In this document: positions 56,277-64,000 of the stretch, piece after piece
How the letters are laid out: the number at the start of each line of letters is the position of its first letter
Position numbering within the stretch: the stretch's first letter is position 1
NCBI GenBank assembly: GCA_947494705.1
Contig: CANLVN010000002.1
Coordinates: forward strand, 916,508-980,507
DNA from: an uncultured Erythrobacter sp.
GTDB taxonomy: Bacteria > Pseudomonadota > Alphaproteobacteria > Sphingomonadales > Sphingomonadaceae
DNA length: 64,000 nt
Direction: 5' to 3'
Translations under genes and position numbers: made by a program
The notes under the pieces: generated by a model
What the model saw: the letters and a program-made list of their open reading frames with translations, nothing else
Told to the model about the DNA's origin: nothing
Database searches by the model: none

Positions 56277-58541
56277 CTACTCAGCTATCGTTATCGTATC
56301 ACCTTGGCGATGTGCTTCGACTTCATCAGGTGTGAAGGGCAGGCGATGCCACTTCTTTTCTGAGTACAGTTCCGTCTGGTCCGAATAATGCTCCGAGGCC
56401 GGATCGGTCGATTGCGAATAGCTCAGGATAGCGTCAGCCACCGGGCCATCCTCGTCAAAGCCGACAATCTGGATGTAGCTCGAACCATGGACGGGCACCA
56501 TTCCATCCTCGACGAGGCGGCCGCGCTGCATGTTAAGAACGCCGGCCACGCCGGGCCCACCATGCAGCCCGATACGCCGCTCGCCATGACGTCGCGTCAA
56601 AAACTCCCCCCACGGCGTATCCAACGCAATCCCGGCCTCATCGAGATCATTGGCCGCCTCAGCGAGCGCATCAAGCAAGGCTTCGCCGCGGTCGCCTTCG
56701 GTCGCGAGCGTATTCGGTGTGTTCACCGGATCGCTTGCATCGAATGGCACTTCCCACAGCCCGTCGGAGCGCCGCACCTTTTCCCAGAACGCCTCGAACA
56801 GATATGCGCCCCGGCTCGTTTTCTCGAATTCGCGATCCCATCCGCCAATTGCTTCGCAGGCGTCAGCGACCTCTTCTCGGTCCACGCATAATTCAAGTAG
56901 CGGCTCGACCACCATGTCAGCGGCAAGGCTTTTGTTGCCGAACACCAATGCCTTGGCAGCCTTGTGGTCCATCTCAACTTCTTTGAGTAACGCTTCGGTT
57001 TCGGTGAAATTCGAGCGCGTGCGCAATGACAGCGCTTCTTCGAAGTCGCCGAGGATCGGTGAAAGTTCACGATAAGGCTCGCGCGGATTGCTGATCCAAT
57101 AGCTGTCATTGCTGTTGGTGACGTAATCGCGCCGGATGCGCGATGCCTGATCGGTTGCGGGCAGAAGACCCGCTGAAGAACTATTGGCCCCCCTACGCCA
57201 ATCACATTGCTCGCGTGTGCCATCAAGCAACGTCAATTGGCTGGCAACCAGCCCGGAAAACGGTGTCTTGCACGACTGCGCCATCTCGACCGAGACGCCT
57301 GGAACCGCCGTAATGTCGGCGTGCAATGCATCTCCGTAGCGGTCAGCCGCAATCGTGTTGACCCAGGGGATGCCGAGTGTTTCGGACACAGCCGCTTCGA
57401 TCTCACGGACATTCTTTGCCATCCCGATCTGAAGCCACGTGTCGATTGCACGCTGATTGCCGGAGTTGGCATCGCGGATGGCGAATGCCGTTCTCTCGCT
57501 CCAGTTCAGTGGCGATCCTGGCAGTGTGACAATGGGACCGAAACGCGTCGAATAAGTTTTGCGAACGACCGGATCGGCACCGTCGGGCATGGGGATGGTG
57601 ACGTCGGTCGACGTCATTCTGACGGGCTGACCGTCAACGAGATAGACGGTGGGGTCTTCTGGCGAGAGAGCAAGCATGTAGACCGTGAAATGACGCGCGG
57701 CAGTGACCGTGTGCGTCCATGCCACGTCCTTGTTGAAGCCGAGAGTGGGTATCGGTGTTCCGGCAATACCAACGCCCATCACGTCATAGTCATCCGGCCC
57801 CGAGACATGCATCTGCCAGAACCGCGCCGGCCCTTCCCAAGGGAAATGGGGGTTTCCGATCAGCAATCCCCGGCCATCGGCTGTTTCTTCTCCGCCAAAG
57901 GCCCAGCCATTGCTGGCGGGCACTTCGTCTTCATGGGGGCGGAAATTGAAGTGAACACTCGCCGTCTCGACCGGTCCGGGAGGAGCAGCGGTTGCGATGC
58001 CTGGAGCCAGTGCAAGCGAACTCGCCAGCAGCATCTGTTTCTGGTTGAGGCGAAGGAGGTCGTCGCGGTCAATTTCGCGAACCCAGTCCTCGCCTGCGCA
58101 AGCTTCCGGCAGGTTTTCAATCCCCGTATCGCGCAAGAAACGATTGTATCCTGCGATATAGCCATCAAGCAATTCGCGTGCGGCGTCGCTTTGATCGTGC
58201 CAGCCCGGGCGGAGCGCTTCGAGATCGATCTGGCTGCGAAAGAAAACGTCAGAGGTGACGTTATCAACCTCACTGAAGCCAAGCACAGAGGAGTTTTCCG
58301 GCCCGAAATAGAGCGAGCGCGTACCGGCCACGGTCGCGAATTCCTCCGCCATCAGACAGATATTGTCCTGCGCGTATGCATAAGCGACCCCGTAGCCCAC
58401 GCCGCCCCAGCTATCGGACTTGATATGAGGTATATTGTAATCGGTGCGCGTGATGTCCGCGCTGTAGTCGGTTTGCGCTGACAGCGTCTGCCCTACGGTG
58501 CCGATTGCCAAAGCCGCGACTACGGTTGAAAGCCTGATCAT
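56277..58541 (-). CDS. penicillin acylase family protein (Ntn hydrolase)
   Basis: Signal peptide; ASNGWAFGGEETADGRGLLIGNPHFPW; NDSYWISNPREPY. Confidence 0.88.
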   Translation of the reverse strand: MIRLSTVVAALAIGTVGQTLSAQTDYSADITRTDYNIPHIKSDSWGGVGYGVAYAYAQDNICLMAEEFATVAGTRSLYFGPENSSVLGFSEVDNVTSDVFFRSQIDLEALRPGWHDQSDAARELLDGYIAGYNRFLRDTGIENLPEACAGEDWVREIDRDDLLRLNQKQMLLASSLALAPGIATAAPPGPVETASVHFNFRPHEDEVPASNGWAFGGEETADGRGLLIGNPHFPWEGPARFWQMHVSGPDDYDVMGVGIAGTPIPTLGFNKDVAWTHTVTAARHFTVYMLALSPEDPTVYLVDGQPVRMTSTDVTIPMPDGADPVVRKTYSTRFGPIVTLPGSPLNWSERTAFAIRDANSGNQRAIDTWLQIGMAKNVREIEAAVSETLGIPWVNTIAADRYGDALHADITAVPGVSVEMAQSCKTPFSGLVASQLTLLDGTREQCDWRRGANSSSAGLLPATDQASRIRRDYVTNSNDSYWISNPREPYRELSPILGDFEEALSLRTRSNFTETEALLKEVEMDHKAAKALVFGNKSLAADMVVEPLLELCVDREEVADACEAIGGWDREFEKTSRGAYLFEAFWEKVRRSDGLWEVPFDASDPVNTPNTLATEGDRGEALLDALAEAANDLDEAGIALDTPWGEFLTRRHGERRIGLHGGPGVAGVLNMQRGRLVEDGMVPVHGSSYIQIVGFDEDGPVADAILSYSQSTDPASEHYSDQTELYSEKKWHRLPFTPDEVEAHRQGDTITIAE

Positions 58542-58825
58542 TTTATCCTCATCCCACTCTAGCTTTGCATCCAGTGCCTATGTGTATCGGGAAACGGTGG
58601 CAAGCTGAGTCATGTATTAGCTGGAGGGTTTGGCAAGCAGGGGGCTCTTATCCTTCATGTGCAGGCCCCGGGCGGATCGTCAGGCTCTGCTGGCTGCGGT
58701 CTTACCCGACTGTCACGCCTCTGCTGGAAACCGGTGGCAGCCTCCCTCTCGTCCGCTTCCCACCCAGAGTGTGATATTCTCCATTGATCGGGAAGCTAAC
58801 AATAACCGACAGGATGCTCTCGCTT

Positions 58826-61267
58826 TCAATCCAATCCGGTCCGGGCTGTCGGCTCAGGCTCTTCAGACCATTGCAGGTTGCCTTTGTAGCGCTGCGATAG
58901 CCTGCCGTGCTCATCGATCACGAACAGATGGAGCCAACAATTGTCGAATAGCTCGCGGACCTGAGGATGGCTTTCGAGAATTGCGGTAACGGCTTCGACC
59001 GGGGCTTCGACACAGACCGACAGGCGAAGCGGTTCATGGATCAGCTTATCGCCGTCATGGAGCGATTGCCAGGACAGGCCGGCGCGCATGTTTCCGCCAT
59101 TGCCCTCCAGCACGCCAACCCCGCCGACGACATTGTGCAGCAGCTTGTTGCCTGCGCCGAACGCCGCTGGCGCAACGGTCGAACCGTAATATTGCAGGCT
59201 GATCCAGCTGGCGACGACCACCGGTGCGGTCATGATCAGTTCGAGCACCGAAAAACCGTTCGCCTCATCCTGGCGCCAGTCATAGTCGTGAAGGAAGGCG
59301 CGGCCTTCAAGCGCGCGTCCGCTCGTCCGATGGCGCGGCGCGGCGATGAACGCCGTGCATCCCGCAAGTGCCCATTCTGGCCGAACCTCCGCCCAATCGC
59401 GCGCGCGCCGGGCGATACGGGATGCGTCGGAAGCGTGCGGCAAGCGCGGTGCACGCTCAGCCCTGGCAAGCGAACCTGCGACATCGAGCCAGAGGCGGAC
59501 CTGCTCAAGTCCTGCAGGAGAGGGGGCGTCAAGATCGCCGTCGTAAATCTTCACTTGGTCGGTGGTCGTGTCATGAAGCGCTCCGACGAAGACCGTGTCC
59601 TCGGGTATCGCAATGCCGCGATGCGCAAGCGCCGTGCGAACCTCGTCATCGTTGAGCAGACCCGCGAGCAGCCGCGCATTCACTTCACCCGAATACCCGC
59701 CGCAAGCGCCGCAATGCAGTCCGCTGGCGTGGGGATTGTTGGTGACTTTCGCGCCGTGGCCGGCAATCAGCACGACGGGTGCGAAGTTCGCGGTCAGCGA
59801 CATGGCCTTGAGGATCGTCTCCGCCGCGTCGGTGCGTGCATCGAGCGGCAGGGCGGGCGCAAGGCGCGGTGTGGGTTCGTCGGGCAGTTCGGCCTTGCCG
59901 AGACCCAGCGCATCGCGCAGCAGCTTCATTACATAGAGTGGCCCGGTTGCCTCGACGAAGGCGAAGGAGGAGACGGCAGCGAACTTGAAGCGTCCCCATG
60001 CGCGCTTTGCGCGAAGGGTGAAGCGGGTCTGGCGATCCTCTTCTGCGTCCGCCTCTTCACCTGACACCGAGGTCACCGACGGATTGAGCAGGACCGGCAG
60101 GCGCCGTTCGGCGATGTCGGAGGCGAAACCGCGATGCTCGGCGGCAACGCCGAAGAAACCAGCGAAGCCGAGCGTCTGAACAGAGGGGTCGGCGCTTTCG
60201 AGAGCGCGGCGGAAGACCTCCGAGCGCACGTCGATGCAGAACGCGGCCTGAAGCGCCGGGCGATCCCCGTGAGCGGGAGTTCCGGGGAGGGCCAGCGTTG
60301 CGCCAAGTTGGCGCTGCGCGGCGCGTTCGGCGGCTTCCTGAAGAATTTCATCGACGACATCCGACGGCGTCGCGGCGGTTCCGCTGGCATGTGCCGCGCG
60401 GACCTGCTCCCACCGCGCGTCGATTGCGTCGCAGTGCTGGAGATAAAGTGCCTCTTCCCAGAGCAATCGGATTGCGAGCAGGTCGGACAATATTGCACTC
60501 GTCCCGCCGACGAGTTCTGCCTGCCAAAGCTTGTAGCGTGCGAATTGCGCCCAACCGCCAAGCGAAAACAGCATCTGATGAAAGAAGTCGGGCAGCGCCT
60601 CTGGCTGCAGGCCCAGCGTTTCGACCGCGCGCGCGATTAGGCTGTGCGGGTCCTGTGGTGCGTCGGCGACGAAACGGGCAAAACCTCCAAGGCCCATAAT
60701 TTCCGGAGTCAGATCATGCGTTGCATGCGTGCACCAGGCTTCCCATGCCGATCGTGCAGAGATGGCGGGCCACAACGCCTGTCCTTGATCGAAATAGCTG
60801 CTCGCCCAAGAACCGAACCGGTCCGACAGGATACCGGGCCAATCGATCCCGCTAGCCTCTGCCGCCAGTGTCGCAACGTCGGGCAGGGCCGTGGCTGTCG
60901 GGCGCTCACCCTCAAGTGCCTTCAACAGCGCATCGAGGCTCTCGGGTCTGTCCTGATGAGGCGAGGCAGAGAGGGCTGCAGCGAGATCGCTGGATGTGAT
61001 CTCGCCGCTTGCGATCTGCTGGCGATACCACTCGCGCGGCATCGTCACCGGCGTCCCGGCAATGGAGCGCAGCTTTGCAGCGGTTTCAGCGAGCGTCTGG
61101 CCGGTCTGGCCCAGGAAAGGGTTGACCGCGACCGAGGAAGCCAGAGGCCAGACGGGCGGAATCTGGAGCACCGCGTGTTCGACTGCGGCCTTGACCGCTT
61201 CGGCGGAGATCGTCGCATCGAACTGGGTTGCGTGGGGCCGGGCGTTCATCTCAATGGATCCTTGCAT
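58826..61267 (-). CDS. dabA: DUF2309/UPF0753 protein, DabA-like inorganic carbon uptake subunit
   Basis: [70 protein letters not shown]. Confidence 0.92.
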   Translation of the reverse strand: MQGSIEMNARPHATQFDATISAEAVKAAVEHAVLQIPPVWPLASSVAVNPFLGQTGQTLAETAAKLRSIAGTPVTMPREWYRQQIASGEITSSDLAAALSASPHQDRPESLDALLKALEGERPTATALPDVATLAAEASGIDWPGILSDRFGSWASSYFDQGQALWPAISARSAWEAWCTHATHDLTPEIMGLGGFARFVADAPQDPHSLIARAVETLGLQPEALPDFFHQMLFSLGGWAQFARYKLWQAELVGGTSAILSDLLAIRLLWEEALYLQHCDAIDARWEQVRAAHASGTAATPSDVVDEILQEAAERAAQRQLGATLALPGTPAHGDRPALQAAFCIDVRSEVFRRALESADPSVQTLGFAGFFGVAAEHRGFASDIAERRLPVLLNPSVTSVSGEEADAEEDRQTRFTLRAKRAWGRFKFAAVSSFAFVEATGPLYVMKLLRDALGLGKAELPDEPTPRLAPALPLDARTDAAETILKAMSLTANFAPVVLIAGHGAKVTNNPHASGLHCGACGGYSGEVNARLLAGLLNDDEVRTALAHRGIAIPEDTVFVGALHDTTTDQVKIYDGDLDAPSPAGLEQVRLWLDVAGSLARAERAPRLPHASDASRIARRARDWAEVRPEWALAGCTAFIAAPRHRTSGRALEGRAFLHDYDWRQDEANGFSVLELIMTAPVVVASWISLQYYGSTVAPAAFGAGNKLLHNVVGGVGVLEGNGGNMRAGLSWQSLHDGDKLIHEPLRLSVCVEAPVEAVTAILESHPQVRELFDNCWLHLFVIDEHGRLSQRYKGNLQWSEEPEPTARTGLD

Positions 61268-61274
61268 CTGGAAA

Positions 61275-62834
61275 TCACCGGGGTGTGCGGGCCGACCAAT
61301 TGCCCACGAGGCGGTCGAACACAGCGTTGGCGTAAAGGCCATTGGAGAGGTGGACGCGTAGTCCGGCGGTGGACGGGTGCACGGCCCAGCGCGGAAAAAA
61401 TGCCTGTGCCACCGCGACGAGGCCGAAGCTTGCGACCGCGAGCGCGATCAGCGTCCACTCGAGCGGGCCAGGAGCCGGAGTATCGGGAAGCGTTCCGGCA
61501 GTCAGCCATTCAGATCCTCGCTGCAAGCCGAAATAGCCAAGCGAAGCGAGCACGGAATAGAATGCGGTCTGGCGGGTTAGCTGGCGCGGTGCCTTGTCGG
61601 CGAGACCCTGTGCGAGCAGATAAGCTACGCCGAAGACCAGGATCGCACCCAGCGCGATAGCCTGCGGGCTCTTGTCCGCCAATCCGAACAGCGCACCGAT
61701 CACGGCGTAGATTGCAATCGCAAGGCCAAAGGCGAGTGCGACATTCGCGCCGCTGGGGACCGCAATCGGCCCCGGCCTGCGTATCGAGGTGACCACGTCC
61801 ACCGCCGAGCCAGAGGAAAGGAAAGCGTGGGCCTTGTAGAAGGAGTGAGCGACGATGTGCAGCAGCGCGAGCGGAAAGAGCGCAAGGCCGCACTGCATGA
61901 TCATGAAACCCATTTGCGCGATGGTCGACCAGGCGAGCGAGTTCTTGACCGCCGACTGGCTGAGCATGGCGAGTCCGCCTAGCAACGCGCTGAATCCGCC
62001 TACCATCACCAGGGCCGCAAGCACTCCGGGCGAGAGCAGCATGACATCGGCAAAGCGCACCAGCAGAAACCCGCCGCCATTTACCACCCCCGCGTGAAGC
62101 AGTGCGGATACCGGCGTCGGAGTGTCGACGACTTCGGTCAGCCAGCCATGCATAGGAAACTGGACCGACTTGAGCACGGCAGCGAAGGCGAGCAACATGG
62201 CAGCGCCGACCACTGCGTCTGAGCCTATTCCCGCCCGGGCATCGTCGAGGATCGTGGCTAGATCGGGCGTGCCATAAGCGATCCAGAGCAACGCGACCGC
62301 GCCGATCAGCGCGACATCGCCCAGCCTGGCGACGATGAACTTCTTGCGCGCACCGCGGATCGCCTGAAGCCGCTCGGGATAGAACAGCAGCAGGCGGTGG
62401 AGGCAAAGGCTCGTCCCGATCCACGCGAGTGTGAGATGGACGAGGTTGCCAGCAAGCACGAACAACAGCACAGCTGCGAGCGTCGCCGACATCCATCCAA
62501 TGAACGCGCCTTGCCGCGCTTCTCCGTCAAGATAGGTCGCACAATAGCGCAGCACCACCCAGCCGATTACCGCAATCATCGCGAGCATCGTGACGCTGAC
62601 TGCGTCGAGCCGGGCCGAGATACCGATCTCACCAAGGCCCAGGACGGTGGACGTGGCCGGGCCTGTGAGCGCCAGTTGCACGATGCTGGCGATAGAGACC
62701 GCGATTGCCCCAAGCGACGCAGACTCTGCCATGCGAGTGAGCCAGACCGGGCGTCGACCGGAACTGAAGATGGCCATAAAGGCGACCAAGGCGAACAGCA
62801 GGGGCGCTGCAAGTGGCAGGAGGGGGTGGATCAT
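61275..62834 (-). CDS. dabB: NuoL-like proton-conducting membrane subunit (DabB)
   Basis: Proton-antiporter TM protein with [33 protein letters not shown]; adjacent to dabA. Confidence 0.92.
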   Translation of the reverse strand: MIHPLLPLAAPLLFALVAFMAIFSSGRRPVWLTRMAESASLGAIAVSIASIVQLALTGPATSTVLGLGEIGISARLDAVSVTMLAMIAVIGWVVLRYCATYLDGEARQGAFIGWMSATLAAVLLFVLAGNLVHLTLAWIGTSLCLHRLLLFYPERLQAIRGARKKFIVARLGDVALIGAVALLWIAYGTPDLATILDDARAGIGSDAVVGAAMLLAFAAVLKSVQFPMHGWLTEVVDTPTPVSALLHAGVVNGGGFLLVRFADVMLLSPGVLAALVMVGGFSALLGGLAMLSQSAVKNSLAWSTIAQMGFMIMQCGLALFPLALLHIVAHSFYKAHAFLSSGSAVDVVTSIRRPGPIAVPSGANVALAFGLAIAIYAVIGALFGLADKSPQAIALGAILVFGVAYLLAQGLADKAPRQLTRQTAFYSVLASLGYFGLQRGSEWLTAGTLPDTPAPGPLEWTLIALAVASFGLVAVAQAFFPRWAVHPSTAGLRVHLSNGLYANAVFDRLVGNWSARTPR

Positions 62835-62942
62835 GGCGCCTTCCGATGTCTTGCGAGTGACGATTGGCCAGCCTGTTAGGCTGAGCCCAAAGTTAATAAA
62901 AATACACTGTTCGTTACGTTACGTTCTGTTTTAAAGAACGGT

Positions 62943-63806
62943 GTGTCCGAGCTGAACTATCATCACCTGCGCTATTTTCAGGCTGTCGCGATCGAGGGTA
63001 ACCTCACCCGCGCTGCGGTCAGTCTCAACGTATCGCAATCCGCCGTCTCGACCCAGATCCGCGCGTTGGAAGACCGGCTGGGGCAACAATTGTTCGAGCG
63101 ACGCGGGCGCGCGCTCCTTTTGACCGAGGCGGGCCGGATAGCGCTCGACTATGCCAATTCGATATTTGCAAGCGGCGATGAACTGGTCGCCACGTTGCAG
63201 GCAAGCGGGCGACAAAGGCGGGCGCTGCGCGTCGGCTCGCTGGCAACGTTGTCGCGCAATTTCCAGCTGAAGTTCCTTCGTCCCTTGCTGGGTCGTAGCG
63301 ATGTCGAGGTGATCCTGCGTTCGGGCAGCGCGGGTGAGCTGTTTGCCGCTCTCGCGGACCTGCATCTGGATGTGGTGCTGACCAATCAGGACCCGCCGAC
63401 CGACACGCTGACTCACTTCGTGGTGAGGAAATTGGATGAACAGCCGGTCAGCCTGATCGCTACCCCTGAGCTTGCCGAAGGCGACCTCACGCTCGAAGAA
63501 CGAGTTTCGCTTCATCCGATGATCCTTGCGACGTCTGGCACCGCTCTCAGGATGGGCTTCGATGCGTTTGCCGATCGGGCAGGCATCAGGCCGCAAATCG
63601 CCGCGGAAGTCGATGATATGGCAATGATGCGCCTTCTGGCGCGCGAAGGGGTCGGTCTCGCTGCGCTCCCACCGATTGTCGTTCGTGACGAGCTTGCGAC
63701 CGGAGAGCTTATTGAATGCGGGGCGTTGCCCGGCTTTGTCGAGAATTTCTACGGTGCCACGGTCGAGCGGAAATTTCCCAGCCCTCTGCTCGGTCTTCTC
63801 ATGTGA
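62943..63806 (+). CDS. LysR family regulator
   Basis: LNYHHLRYFQAVAIEGNLTRAAVSLNVSQSAVSTQIRALEDRLGQQLFERRGRALLLTEAG; divergent from dabBA. Confidence 0.93.
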   Translation: MSELNYHHLRYFQAVAIEGNLTRAAVSLNVSQSAVSTQIRALEDRLGQQLFERRGRALLLTEAGRIALDYANSIFASGDELVATLQASGRQRRALRVGSLATLSRNFQLKFLRPLLGRSDVEVILRSGSAGELFAALADLHLDVVLTNQDPPTDTLTHFVVRKLDEQPVSLIATPELAEGDLTLEERVSLHPMILATSGTALRMGFDAFADRAGIRPQIAAEVDDMAMMRLLAREGVGLAALPPIVVRDELATGELIECGALPGFVENFYGATVERKFPSPLLGLLM

Positions 63807-63923
63807 CTTGTGGCGGCTTTCTTGCCCAGAATGGCGATTGCCGCTTTCCCACCTGCGAATTTGGCTAGTGTCTGCCTTCGACCTGTATGGAATAGGGAGG
63901 CACGATAGCAGGACAGGATAATT

Positions 63924-64000
63924 ATGCGACAGGTCGATCATTTCATTGTTGGGGCGAGCCCCGAAGCCACGCGCACTCACGAGATCTGGAACCCTTCGAC
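63924..64000 (+). CDS. mmsA: methylmalonate-semialdehyde dehydrogenase, N-terminal fragment (continues beyond right edge)
   Basis: MRQVDHFIVGASPEATRTHEIWNPST at the window edge. Confidence 0.6.
   Translation, partial: MRQVDHFIVGASPEATRTHEIWNPS

Noticed and set aside
57207-58481. 424-aa plus-strand ORF opposite the penicillin acylase gene
   Set aside because: Antisense shadow; no recognisable domain.
1-64000. CRISPR arrays, rRNA operons and intact IS elements
   Set aside because: Looked for regular repeats, rRNA-like sequence and transposase ORFs; none seen.

Overview
Chromosomal window from an alphaproteobacterium, most likely an aerobic anoxygenic phototroph of the Erythrobacter/Citromicrobium group (inferred from gene content; not verified by search). 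Most of it is ordinary core genome: pheA, a membrane cytochrome c, rlmE, ppx/gppA, thiD, glmM, the general-stress-response locus (ecfG, nepR, histidine kinase, phyR), lptFG, clpS, phasin/phaC, an aminotransferase, a crotonase and others. Four regions stand out. (1) A ~17.5 kb island lies between an intact tRNA-Thr(CGT) gene (30520-30595) and a displaced, diverged 3' half of a tRNA-Thr (48060-48105). It carries a compact reaction-centre-only photosynthesis cassette, pufLMC converging on puhCBA, with no pufBA, bch or crt genes, plus a small VapE/integrase element, tandem PilZ genes and ktrBA. (2) A ~90-nt sRNA candidate lies next to phyR, with an EcfG-like promoter, a C-rich apical loop and a rho-independent terminator, resembling GsrN. 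(3) A sulfide/persulfide module (48466-56227) has a cysteine-less ArsR regulator and an MBL-rhodanese protein with a degenerate metal motif. (4) An uncharacterised five-gene operon (26218-28569) couples a membrane-anchored HTH protein to a RadC-like JAB protein and a receiver-less winged-helix protein. The left edge cuts a class A beta-lactamase and the right edge cuts a probable mmsA. I saw no rRNA, CRISPR array or intact IS element. Functional names come from reading the translated motifs, not from searches.
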